Shown here: one piece after another, positions 34,090 to 46,329 of the stretch
Layout: each line of letters starts with the position of its first letter
How positions within the stretch are numbered: the stretch's first letter is position 1
NCBI GenBank assembly: GCA_022592445.1
Contig: JABYQR010000066.1
Span: 93,563-157,562 of the forward strand
DNA length: 64,000 nt
Origin: Cytidiella melzeri
Taxonomy: Eukaryota > Basidiomycota > Agaricomycetes > Polyporales > Irpicaceae
Direction: 5' to 3'
Program-made: the position numbers and the translations under genes
Notes under the pieces: generated by a model
Databases searched by the model: none
Told to the model about the DNA's origin: nothing
The model's input: the letters and a program-made list of their open reading frames with translations, nothing else

Positions 34090-35618
34090 ATGAACATAGG
34101 TCAAGGTCAAGCCTATGAGTCTTATTTTGGACCGGCTTCTGAACTAGTCAATGTCGCTCAGTTTCTGAGCTCGACTGCTCAGTCTCAGCACAACACAAGT
34201 TCTGCAGCATCTTCAGCGGAACATGCTTCATCTCGAAAAGATTGGCTTGCTCTGCCAGGTGACAGACGGCAAGAAATAGAAACCGAATGTAGGTAAGTTT
34301 CTTGTTGTTCGTAACCGTGCAAAAGTTCTTCAACGAAACGCTTGCTGACTTATCTTAGTATCGGCGACCTACAGGATCAGTTACACGATGTGATACGGAA
34401 TCCCAGAACGATGGCACATATCATGCGTACTCATCAAATCCTTGTTGAGTCGGTGCTCGAAACCGCGGATGTCTCGAGGAGGAAATCCCGAAAGCGAACT
34501 ACTTTCCCGGCACCTGATGAAGGGCACATCGAGGTGCAACCTTTGCAGAAAAAGCTGGATGATATTCAGCTGCAGAGTTGGCCGTACGTCCTCGGCTAAC
34601 CAAGTTGACCCTGCCGAACGAACTGACACATACCTAATAGTTTGACAGTGAATGCTGCGTTGTTCATACGCCCTCCAAAACATGCAGACCACAACACTCT
34701 GTCTGAGACTGTGCGTATTAATGTCTTGTGCTGTGGTTACCTACAGTTGACCGCGCATCACCTCAGAAACCTCTGGCTTTTGGAGGTGTAGCGGAAGACT
34801 CGAAGCAGGCCCTGCTCTTCGTTACGGTCTACAACACATTGTCCTGGGGTCATCGGCAGCTTAGTCGATTGTCCCAGCATGTGCTATTGTCATCGCAGAG
34901 CCTAGGGGATCTTTACGATGCGATTCCATGTAGCTGCAATGAGATGCCAGAAAAGTATGTAGATGAAGAGGGAGTTACCAGATGGAAGGACCCAGAATTT
35001 GGAGAAAGCACCGGGGTGACTATTTGCATTGAGGGCGTTGCTTATGGCGACGGACAGTCTGAGCAAGACTATTCAGAGTAAGGATGCTTTGTCACATCAT
35101 CATGCTAGCTTACTGACGGCCCTTCTTGTAGTAAACTGCTCGAGCACCTCAAGACTTTACCGAGCACAAGCGTGTCGGGAGTGAAAAAAGGTCCCGTAAT
35201 GCATGACACGACCTTCCAGTCCCTCGCAGTACGGCTTCACAAGCCATACTGGCTGCTCCACAGTGGGGCCTGCGAACACTTCGTTGTCTTCGAAAATATA
35301 CGGTACGTCTGCCCAAGGTGCTATGCCAAATATACCTTTAACCGTTGCGACAGGCTACACCACGTCTGTGACCCGCCACTATCAAAGTACCCACTCACAA
35401 CGCACATTACGCCGCCGCTTTTGGATACATGTCGGGCATGCAGTAAGGCCCCATCAGTCTACGCTGTCTGCGGAGACATACGACTTGGGGAAAGCCCGTT
35501 TGTCATATGTGCACCCTGCTGGAGATGGATGGGCGAACCGCGAGGAGAAGATGCACATAATGTCTTGGTTGTTCCCCTTCCGAAACACGAGCTAGGCTGG
35601 GGAGGATGTAGCAGCTAG
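34090..35618 (+). CDS. snRNA-activating complex subunit 3-like protein
   Basis: Resembles SNAPC3 (SNAP50), the subunit of the factor that binds snRNA gene promoters for polymerases II and III. Exons 34090-34292, 34359-34583, 34641-34710, 34767-35077, 35132-35302 and 35354-35618 join to 414 residues. Family signs are in the C-terminal half: LYDAIPC, the block HSGACEHFVVFENIR, and a zinc-binding region with two C-x2-C pairs (CRAC and CAPC). The N-terminal half is family-variable, with YESYFGP near the start. The short 51-bp intron 5 (35303-35353) is in frame and lies inside the conserved block, so retention would disturb it. Assignment rests on motif order and is good but not certain. Confidence 0.78.
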
Positions 35619-35841
35619 AAGTCAGTTGTCATGTGTTTAGTGGTCGCTAGACTTTTCACCGACGTTGACTGACGTTATGATAAAATGATTGACTAATTGC
35701 AGCGTTTATTTCGATACCTGACTCAAGCCGGTGGGAAATGCGGGGTGATAATAACTAATTTGTAATCAATAAGGGAGCGCTTGGGACGAACGAGTCCGAC
35801 GTTCGACGCGACGAGGAGTGAACCTACCGACGTAAGCCTCA

Positions 35842-37725
35842 ATGCTGTCCACAGCTCGCTCAGCTTCCCCACGGACTTTACGCTCAAAAGCACTTCTATC
35901 GCATTTTTACTCTCGTGCCGCGGTCCCTATCGCAAAATCTCCGTTGATTCATCGCAAGGCCTTTGCACCAGCCCTTCAGCCTCAACTTGGAGTCCGAGCC
36001 ATGTCTCACGCTGCTGAGAGTGCTGTCCGTCCTGAACCCGACCAGGTCTTGCAAGACATTGCCGACTATGTCCACAGCTACAAAATTGACTCGGAACTCG
36101 CGTTCGAGACTGCCAGGTTATGCCTGATCGATACCATTGGGTGTGGCTTGGAAGGCCTCAGATTCGACGAATGTGCCCGGTTGATGGGTCCAGTTGTCGA
36201 AGGCACCGTTGTCCCTAATGGTGCGTGTGCAATTGTCCAGTCGCGAAGTCATCGACTGACCACTATTCTGCAGGCACTAAGGTTCCTGGCACAAACTTCC
36301 AGCTCGACCCAATCCGAGGCGCATTCAACATCGGTACTCAAATACGTTGGCTTGACTTCAACGACTGCTGGCTCGCAGCAGAATGGGGTCATCCTTCGGA
36401 TAACTTGGGAGCCATCCTCGCCGTCGCCGACCACCTTACCCGTCAGGGGCAACCGCTGACTGTGCGCGATGTCCTGGAAGGTATGATCAAGGCTCACGAG
36501 ATCCAAGGTCAACTTGCGTTGTACAACTCTTTCAACCGGGTTGGTCTGGACCATGTGGTGCTCGTGAAAGTCGCAAGCACTGCTGTCGTGTCGAAGTTGC
36601 TGTAAGTCTACAGTGTCGTGTTTTGCGACCAGAGTCTCATGCATGGTGCACAGCGGATTGGATCGCGCTCAGACCATTGATGCTATCTCTCAGGCATTCG
36701 TAGACGGCCAGTCTCTGCGTACGTACCGTCATGCTCCCAACACTGGTTCCCGAAAGTCGTGGGCTGCTGGTGACGCCTGCTCGCGCGCGGTTAACCTGGC
36801 TTATCTTGTCAAGAAGGGTGAGAAGGGCATGCCGTCCGTCCTCACTGCAAAAACATGGGGCTTTTATGACGTGCTTTTCAAGGTTCGTCATAGTTGCGCA
36901 TTGAATGGACGTGCAGAATATTGAAATTATCCTCGGGCTCGTGGATCAGAATAAGCCGTTCGAATTCGCGATGCCGTACACATCCTATATCATGGAGAAC
37001 GTGCTCTTCAAGATTTCATATCCGGCAGAGTTCCACGCCCAGACGGCCGTCGAGGCTGCGCATATCCTCCATGCAACGTTGAGGAGCTTGGGCAAGAGTT
37101 CAGATGACATCAAGAGCATCCGCATTCGCACTCAGGAAGCTGCAATGAGAATCATTAATAAGAAGGGCCCACTTGACAACTTCGCCGATCGCGAGTGAGT
37201 GGACATCTTCGTGTTCGTGTAGAAGGTTAGACTCACACACTTTGTTAGTCATGATATCAACTACATGGTCGCTTATCCTCTCATATTCGGGGAGCTTACG
37301 TCGACATCTTATACCGATGCCGCAGCGGCAGATCCTCGCATCGATGCTCTGCGCGCAAAGATCCATTGTGTTGAGGAACAGTCCTACAGCGTTGATTATC
37401 ATGAACCATCGAAGCGCTCCATTTCCAACGCTCTGCTTGTGGAATTGAACGATGGAACTGTCCTTGACGAGGTTGAGGTCGAGTATCCTGTTGGCCACAA
37501 GCGCAGACGGGCTGAGGGTACTCCTTTACTTCTCGCGAAGTTTAAGAACCACATCCGGCCCCACTTCGATGAGGCTCGTCAGAAAAAGTAAGCCCTACCT
37601 CAATCTTTTCACCTGCATGCTACTTGACTTGCGCGTTTCAAAGGATCTTCGAAACCGTAAACGAGCCAGCTTCTTTTTCAAAGCTTCCCGTTGACAAGTT
37701 TACGGACCTCTTCGTGAAGGCTTAA
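35842..37725 (+). CDS. 2-methylcitrate dehydratase (MmgE/PrpD family), mitochondrial
   Basis: MmgE/PrpD family; in fungi the close relatives dehydrate 2-methylcitrate in the methylcitrate cycle, which detoxifies propionyl-CoA in mitochondria. Exons 35842-36220, 36274-36601, 36654-36882, 36950-37194, 37249-37587 and 37644-37725 join to 533 residues, close to the family length. The first about 50 residues are rich in Arg, Ser and Ala without acidic residues, a typical mitochondrial presequence. Conserved blocks include [39 protein letters not shown] [13 protein letters not shown] and [19 protein letters not shown]. The acceptor of exon 4 was placed at 36950 because the nearer AG gives a 34-bp intron and breaks the conserved KPFEF segment. 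The SNAPC3-like gene ends 223 bp upstream. Confidence 0.9.
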
Positions 37726-40700
37726 AGCTGCCGCCAGTCTACCTACCTCCTATCTATGCTATCACAACAGTTTCCAGATAGACGAGAATAATCTGGAGGA
37801 ACAAATGAAAATATTTACCTAGTGTGACACCCGTTGAGTCCGTACAACTCCCGAAAACCTCACAGACAAAGGAAACTTTACGGTTCCTAATGCCACATCA
37901 CTACTCCGTTCCTGTTTCAGCCAACAGAAGACAAAAGGAACGACTGCTCCGTCTACATGCTATAGGCTCCCGCCACATGTGAAGGAACCGCGTCTACGGT
38001 TGACACAAAGACCTCCAAGAGCTCCATCCGAAACTCTCTGCTTATCCGCTCAGGGTCGACATCGAGAACCCTTATTCTCAAGCCTTCGACTCCCAGGGCG
38101 ACACAGCTGACCGGGTACTGTACAAGAAAGAGCATGATTAGTACACTGTTTATATTGATTAAAGTCGTTCCGTGCGCGCCGTTCCCCTTTGATATTTCGC
38201 CGTCTTTGGGACAGCCTTTGAACTTCTAGCCTTGGGTTGTAATTGTGACAGCCACAATCCCCAGTTGGAGCTGAACCGTTCTTTTTGGATCATAGTGCGC
38301 TTTACATATAGCTCTGGTGCGAGACACACTAACAAGCCTGCTTTAGGACGTAAAGTGGCAGATTGACATCTGCGTATCGATAGGACTCACGACGGTGTGG
38401 CTTGATGTGAGCACTCCGCGCTGGTTGGTGGGGCTGGCGTCATTACCCTAGGTGAGTTGTTCATTCGACCCAAAAGCTAGCACATCCCGTAAAATCGGGC
38501 GGTGAAGCGGTATGCATGTGCGCTTCTATCGCTTGAGACATGCGGATTTGCGTTCAGGTTCCCCGATGTCGTGGAATTTGTGGCTAACGGAGGATACTGT
38601 TGTAGAACCCCTTTTGCAAACGGGTACGCTGTTGCAAATCAGCCTCCAGCCTCAGTCACGCCTTGTTTTTTGTACCGGTAGAAGATGTATTATATAGAAT
38701 TTTCCTCAACCAATATATACATGTACTTTTTGTAATATTCGAGGGAGGGATGCAGGCTACCGAGTGTTACCGGTGTGTTTTAGGCCGTCTTGTGCACGCA
38801 TATCTGACCATATCTGACAAGATCCCATAGATCCCAGCGAGCGGTGAGCACAAAAACCTGGAATCTACCTCGCCTACACCACCGCTTCATGTCCATAAGC
38901 TTCAACTTATTGTCAGCAATGCGAGTGAGCTTGGGAGGGGAAAATTCTGAATTGTCGTGACAAAAGGCGCAAGCAGAGTGACAAGGGATTCAAACTCCGA
39001 TCAGTGTAATATACATGGCGACCAATGACGCAGACTCGACTGTGCTTGTGAAATAATAGCCACTCTTTTTATTTGTATATAAATTCACTCCATTGCTGTA
39101 CATACTCGTTTAATTGTTTTAGCTACGTTCGTCTCTCACGCGATGTAAATGTAGCTTCGTCTACTTCGACTCAACCTCTGTACGAGGGCGCTTCGTGACA
39201 AGCCGAGCGGTGATTGAACTTGCCGTGTGACAATAGCATCAATTTGTGGCACAGACGGGTACGCTTTTGCAAAACCTGACTCTCGACGACGGCAACGTTC
39301 CGCTCGTCGTATTACACAATTTCTCATGCTTCAAACCTCCGGAGATCATACATGAGATGGTCTTCTAGGAAATAGAGAAAAAATCGTAATTTTTGGGCCA
39401 ACACTCATGTGCGCACACATTTTTCAATTTGCTCGATGCAAATAAATTTGCAAAGCTGGTTCTACAACAGTACGTCTGCCGTAATTCGAAACACGCTTTT
39501 CACAGACTAGAAAACTCTTGACAGATCGATGTGTCACGATATTGCAGGTGAACTGTGAGGGAACGCAGACAGACCTGCGGTTAGTGGTGACATTCGTGTT
39601 TTACTGTATTGGACGTACGTACATACTATTATCATGGGGTGCCGGCGGGAACTCATGTCAGGTGAGCGTATCAATGGAGCTTCCGCGTCCTTTTGTAACT
39701 GTTAGATGCCAAAGAAGGGGGAATACAGCGGTCCTCAAGGTGATCTTGTGAAGATGGCGGCGGGCGTCGTCTGCCTCGTTCAAACCCCACGGTGGACGGC
39801 TCCAAAACATATGTCTCCACACCATTCAGCTCACAATAACTAGTTCGTCATGTAAGGGGGTATCTTACATAGGGTGTTTGTTCCGAAACCCACCGAAATT
39901 GCGATCAACGCGGTCGTTGGCAACGGAGGTGCGCTGGCATGCTGTAGTGTATTGGAGAAGACGAGCATCAACTAAGCTGGCCTCTGAACTATCCAGGTGT
40001 CAATATGCCCAGCGCCCTGGTGTGAAGTTAACCGTCCGTGGTTCTGCAGGAAGGAGAGGCCTACCACACGGAATGCCGAAGGCAATAAACGCGGTTGGTA
40101 CTGCATCATCAAGTCGATGCTCAGGCTCATCTTCCATATGAGTTGATGACGGTGAAACTGCAGATATCGACGTGCTGGCAGCAAGTCGTCAGCTCCCAAG
40201 TACACCGTGGCAAACGATTTCCTCCCAACATATGTATCGTGGGGATGTGGGTGAAAGTTATGTCCTTACCCTTTGACTACACCCTCCGTTTAGACTACAA
40301 CCTCCGTCCGGATGGAGCAAGTTTTTCTAACACAGTCCTCGCAAGGTACACCAGGTTCGGAGTGTCTCATCTCGAACCTGTCGCTATGGAGCTGACGAGG
40401 CCGTGTGTTGTGTGGGATACACAGCGCTAGCAGGGTGTTGACAAGCGGGTGGCCATGAGCTTGGAGTACAAGGAGTTCATCACTCGCACAGACAAGACGC
40501 ATGAGGTGCCTTAACTATCTAAGCGATCCCGCGAAAGTTTTTGGCTTTGCGAAGATCGACGCAGGTGTTTGGCGAAACACAAGCGAGAGCTCAGAATCAT
40601 CAGTTTGGTGGGCGGGCATAGCCAACACTCCGATCCACCGGCGAGCGAAGTCCGCTACAGCAAGGTAAAGTCATCATCGTCCAACGATTATGAGGGAGCA

Positions 40701-42611
40701 AGTCATCTTACCTGTGCCGATGATTCTTGCTTGTACTCTGTGTGACTTGGTAGGAGGCTTTAGGCGAGCAACGGTAATGTTCGAGGGGCCAGTGGAAAGG
40801 ACAGCGGCCGACATGGTGTCAGATCCCTCTCCGCCCCTCGAGTCCGCCTTGATGCGCCGAGAAGCTTATCCCCGTAATGTCCGTGTTTGCTTCCGCACAA
40901 CGCAATTTTTCTTCCGAGTCACCAACACTGTCTGGTCTCAGTGAGGCCTGAAGCTAAAGGCCTGACGGTTTACCACGCCCGATTGCCAGCTCTCTCTCAA
41001 ATTGGTCTCAGACAGCAGAAGAATCCTTTCCTGTGCAAGTTCGAGAGGCACTCATTTCTGCGAGAATCAACGCCGGTGATCAAAGCATCGCCTCATTGAA
41101 GGTGGGGATCTGCCAGCTATCTGGAGTAAGTAACAAATCGTGTGTGGGACTTTACGATAGCCGATGGAATACGCCGTCGCCAGAACAGGAAGGCTGTAAG
41201 GTCGAGCATAGTCTGAACATATAGCCATCGCTGATTAGCACAAGCTCAGGTGAATCTGTGCTCACGGACCTCGCGACGGCCTCAATTGAAGTGGTGCTAG
41301 TGTTCTGGCGTTGTAGAGCTGGCGTACTCTGAGTAACCGGAGTACAGCGAAGCCTCCAAGGAGCACGTCCTGGGATGTACAACAAACCCTCGCCGCACAA
41401 GCCACTCACTGCCAAGGCTCGAGGGCGCTCCCATCTGTTCATCAAGAGATGGCCCTAGCGGTGCTCGACTTTCCAGCGGCATCCATGAAGTGTAAACGCT
41501 TATCTCCTTGAAGCCCCGAGCAATGGGAGATTTCCGGTCGAAGAACACTGTAGGATTGGTCAAGGAGCTGACACGTAGTCTACATGCGATGCGAGCAAAG
41601 GACAGATGTTAGTATTGCACACTTCTGTGTAAACTGCTCAACATAACAACCCTTTTGGGACTAGCTGTGCACGAGGACTCCTACATGGAGCCTTCTATTG
41701 ACAACGGTGGTGGAGGACAGCCCGTGGTCGCGCAGTCGACTGATAGAAGTCTGGGAGACATTACAGCTCATTACAGCTTTCTTTGCGCGCAACACAGCCA
41801 TTGTTCGAAGTATAGGAGCCTGTTCGGTGTTTCATCAGTACGTGCGATATTGATCTAGCTCATCTACGTAATTTACCACCATGGTCAACACCAGTCGCTG
41901 TCGCCGCGCCCGCTCAAGACCAACTTGGCACGCTGTAAGTGACAATCTCCATTCTCCCGCTGCACTCATGTCTCAAAGGTGTATTGTACGTTGAAAACTC
42001 GTCGTGGGGAGAACGAGTTGATGGAGTAAGCAAAACAATTGATGGAACGGAACAGCTCGGCCTTCCAGGATCTGTATACAACCCACGAAGACGGAAGACT
42101 TTGGCCTAATGAAGTTAAGGTCGATGTAAAACCACAGAAAGCAGGGTTTGCAAACCTGGAACAAACAACGTAAGACGCAAATAGTCTAAAAGATTATTTT
42201 GCCAATTCGTCCCGCCCTGCTCGTGTCTCGGTATTCCCTTCGCCGCTGGGCTCCTTTTCCATGCATGCCTAGGCTCAGGGCTGCGACGCACGAGGATGTA
42301 CGTGACATGCTTCTGTCTGCTCGGCGATACGGTGCTCCGCATGTTTGACGGGATGGTAGGATATAAGGAGACTCAGCTCGCGGTTGGCCGTGGCCTCACA
42401 ATTATATTCACCATTTCTGTTAAAACAGTAATCCCATTTTCCCTGGGAGATCTTGGTCAAGAAGATTGGATTCCCGATCTGTAATGATCCGCACTGCACT
42501 CAATAGTTCTCCAGTTGCGCTGTATTAAACCTCACAGGTCACCATGGTACGCACCGTCGTCATCCACATTTCCCCCCTCGCTAACAGTCTATCGTTCGTT
42601 GTCCTGCAGGA
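37726..42611. other. Gene-poor interval of 4.9 kb
   Basis: I find no gene that I can support. Short frames on both strands lack recognisable content and do not join by plausible introns. An inverted pair (TACTGTTGTAGAACC at 38595-38609 and its complement at 39458-39472), and the related GGGTACGCTGTTGCAAA / GGGTACGCTTTTGCAAA motifs near 38622 and 39256, suggest a decayed non-autonomous element. The 3' end of the PrpD-family gene and the promoter of the zinc-cluster gene must lie at the two edges. Confidence 0.5.
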
Positions 42612-43837
42612 ATGGCGGACGGCCTACACTACATTTAGTGAGTGTCTGTACCTAGCTCTCGTGGTGCTCTTTATTGACCCTGCGCAGTAACCCCAATCCA
42701 GCCCCAGCGGAATACTCTCAACCATATAGCTATGTGGCACAGCAGCCTGTGTCCGACACACCGCCAATGTCACCATACTACCAACCTGAGCAATGTCAGC
42801 GCAAGCGGCCGAAGTACACGCGCAGCAAGACTGGATGTCTGACATGCCGGGCGAAGAAAGTGAAGGTGAGCTTGTACCTCCAGCCCCCGAACTAGAGCAA
42901 GGTCCACTGACATCGCTCCAAGTGCGACGAGGAGAAGCCGCAATGTGCTCGTTGTCGAGGAGGTAGCCGCGAGGTGAGACCTACCTGCGCTCGTCCAGCT
43001 GTCCGCTAAATTGCCTGATACAGTGTGTGTGGCCCGATAGTACAACTTCCCGGAAGCGCAGTTCCCGCCGCGACACAACCCTTTCGCAGTCTCCGTCAGT
43101 CGACACACGACCATCTACTGCCGAATCTCCAGGACCATCGGAGATGTCTACTCCGCCATCGCAACATCACACGATGCCGAAGGCTGAACCAGTAGAGTAT
43201 AGGCTGCCACGAGCGCTGTCGCGTAGGACTGCTGAGTACGTAGTCCGTCTATGCCGTCGCCACTTGTCAGATACTGACCATTGTAATAGTATCAACTATG
43301 AGGACGTGCAACATGGGTACGAGCGAAGCTACGGTGATCCTCAAAGGTGAGTCCTTCGTGGCCCGTTGGAGTCCACCACCACTTATTGGCTACGGCAGCA
43401 GCAGCGTACCAAGTATACAAGGCTACACCGTTCCAGATACCTCATCGAGCGTTCCTACCTCCGCCGTGCCCGAGCCACAGTACTACCCGACGCATCACCA
43501 CTCCCAAGTTCGCTCCCAAGCAATTCCGGTGAACCATTATCACCACCAACCGCAGCCGTTTTTGCATGCGCCGCAGCCGCTTCCGCCACAGCCACAGTAC
43601 CAAATTCACCATCAGCACGTGAAGTTTGAGCAGGACCAACAGTGGCAGGCAGCAGTCTCACAGCACGTCGACCCGATACACCCGTATGCCGTGAGTGAAC
43701 CCGCGGTCATCGCAACATCTCTATCTGACCGAAGACATCAGTATCCTGCGATGCAAGATTATTACTCGTCTCGGATGCCGGTGGGCCAGGCTCCGCAAAA
43801 TATGTCGTATCCTTACGAGAATGTGAAGTACCAATGA
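42612..43837 (+). CDS. Zn(II)2Cys6 transcription factor
   Basis: A fungal zinc-cluster regulator. Exons 42612-42637, 42688-42865, 42923-42973, 43024-43235, 43290-43346 and 43405-43837 join to 318 residues. The DNA-binding cluster begins at GCLTCRAKKVKC and continues across two introns to CARC and REC (C-x2-C-x6-C-x6-C-x2-C-x6-C, about residues 61-89). A basic/Ser-rich linker follows, then a short conserved-looking segment (YRLPRALSRRTAD), and a C-terminal half very rich in His, Gln and Pro (for example HHQP, PQPLPPQPQ), probably an activation region. No fungal-specific transcription factor domain is seen, so the protein is shorter than most zinc-cluster regulators. The intron at 43236-43289 is in frame. 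Target genes are unknown. Confidence 0.85.
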
Positions 43838-46329
43838 ACCCCTTGTTTTGTTTTTGTTTTGCTTCCCTCGCATTCCTCGTCTTCCGTCTACCATATGTTA
43901 CGTTCATGTTTTATTCTATCGCATTGCTATCGTCAGCATCACCGTCACCTGTAACATATTCATCACTAGGACCCTCCTGGCATGCTCATACTGTATCTAC
44001 TCGCGTAATTGACCACTAGTTAGTTGATACTGGCTAGGCCCAGTACATACGTGTACTCATTATTATTGCAGTGAATTCACTGCCTGAGTAGTATAGCTAT
44101 ATATCGCTGCAGACCGCGCATACGGTCGCGTAGTGCAACAAAGGTTTATACCAGGTTCAATTGTACCCCATTCCTAAGGGTATACTTATTGCTTTGTTCG
44201 AGCCGCATCTGATACTACGTATGTTGAAGTGCAGTTTTAGTAGAACCGGATTGGACCGTCAGTGCCGCTTTCATACAACCCAGAGACAACTGAGCATCAG
44301 GCATTAACTCCCCCACAATGACGAATTGGAAGTAACAAGCACCTCGTCGAGTCCATCTAGCCGAGCCCGCCATTGGTCATGCGCGTCGAATGCGATTCTG
44401 AGCACTAGACATTCTCAACCGCTCCGTAACGCGAACTGTTGCCTGATAATTTGCCCTTGTGCTCGACATTTTGGGCCATGCATTGACGTCAGGCTCTACC
44501 ACTCCCTGTCGGAGCCACGTCGCTTCACGAGCAAGCTTCCCTTCGTATCAGCAGTGGAATATCCACATCGACGGCATGGTTGCCATGTGAATTCACGAGG
44601 AGCACGAAATGTCCCGGAACCCGTAGCTTCGCCCGCCTCGGAATCGAGTTTTCTGTGCCAGGTGGTGTCGGACAGAAACTCGCGGAGTAAGAAAGAATGG
44701 CATGCGCGGGTTGAATAGCGACGATCCGAGCGATTTAACACGGTGCTTCGAATGCTTGAATGGTACTTCAAGATGTGGCCGAACGACTTCGACAACAACT
44801 GATCAGAAGAACGAGCATAGTGATCATCCAGGGCAGACAACTGTAAGTCTGCTCCGACCTCGTCGGCCACGATGCCTCAAAGCCGCCTCGGACGACTCCG
44901 ACTGTGATTATCCTGCGACATGGAATTTCTCGCACCTGCCATGGAGACTCAGAAGGACGCTGAACGTACGACAGAGCTGCCGTACGTCCGGCGTTCATTT
45001 CAGTTGGGATAAGGAAAACCTGTCCGTGAATGAGGCATCCGCGAGCCACTTCCCAGGAAGTCTGGCGCGCAAGTCATCAGGGTCAGTAGTCTTCGTTCGA
45101 GAATGTGCATCATTTGTTCTCCCGGCGATCATTCTGTTGACCAGGTGTGTGTGTGTTTTTCCAAGTCTGTCAGAGAAGTTCGGTCGAATTGTTGAGCGGA
45201 GCGCGAGGCTTGAAAAATAGGTCGTTGAAGAAGGACTCGAGTGGCGCAGTTAGCCTGCAAGACAGTCACGGATGGACAAAAAATTAGGGGACTAACTTTC
45301 TACTGACAATGCGGGTCGAAAGCCTTCTTGACGGTCGTTGGGGGACTATTTTAGGACCCGACACTGGCGTGCAGGACTGTTAGCATATGGTACAAGGCGA
45401 ATATATTTCTCTGAGCTTACTGTTCCAAGATGGCTATAGCCGGTAACTTCAATATTAATGCCTACGCCTGTTAGCCGCTCAGACTCTATCAGCTGAGAAT
45501 AAACCAGTGCCTAGTAACGTGCATGTTGGCTATAAACCCTATGGAGTCCAGACTGTGGATACGAGGCTATGTGTTCAGCTTACAGTAGTATTAATGGCAC
45601 ATAGGAGCGGTTCAAATACGTACTTGGACTGTAGTAGCATGTCGAAACCTGAGACATTGTTAGAGTACAGAGCACGCTTCGGTGCCGCAATAACACCCTG
45701 CGATCGAGCTAAATTGAAACATAAATGTCCCAGCCTAGATCTCAAAAGGCCCTAGTGGGTGCGTTGATGGAAACCCTTGGTCAAACATCGATTGCATTGG
45801 CGCAAATATGGCTATGAGCTCATTCACCATCCCTAGGTAGACTTACATACATGATACCCAATCTCCGCTGAAGTGCCGGCCAGTGTTCATATATTCGAAG
45901 GGACCTCAGACGACAAATCTGCAATACCGTGGCGTGATTTTCTGAGTCGTCTGATCCAGAGGCTGTGCTGCAGTTCTGAAGCGCCAGAATTTAACAGTAA
46001 GTTGCTCAAGTCACTGGTGCTGTGCCTACTTTAATTCATTAATCGTTCTCCATCTTGAGTGAAGTGAAACTCGCCACGGACGGCGAGGCTACCTGCGGCG
46101 CAACGCACGTTCGACCGCCGGGGAATAAATTCGTTGTGGCTTTAGGAGCAGCGTGTTGGTCATATTGGTAGTGAAACGAGTGAGAAGCTAGTGAAAAGAT
46201 TCAGCTAAAGTACGCAGAGCCTCTCTTCGAAGTTATGAAATCGATGGCGAGGGGATGCATGCGAGCTGAGATCTTCTGTCATTGAATCATATTATCATTG
46301 ATCGAGCAAACCCTGGGCCACAAATCACT
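43838..46329. other. Intergenic region of 2.5 kb
   Basis: Between the zinc-cluster gene (+) and the Rec114-like gene (-), which converge. A perfect 16-bp palindrome lies at 44068-44083. Frames such as 44326-44718 and 44702-45220 have no recognisable motif and no supporting splice pattern. I see nothing else. Confidence 0.5.

Noticed and set aside
36883..36916. 34-bp intron in the PrpD-family gene
   Set aside because: Too short for this genome; extending to 36949 gives a 67-bp intron and restores the conserved KPFEF segment.
44068..44083. Perfect 16-bp palindrome
   Set aside because: Single occurrence in a 3' flank; a palindrome of this size is not enough to claim a binding site or element.
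44326..45220. Possible small genes between the zinc-cluster gene and the Rec114-like gene
   Set aside because: No domain, no consistent splice pattern and no codon signal that I can see by eye.
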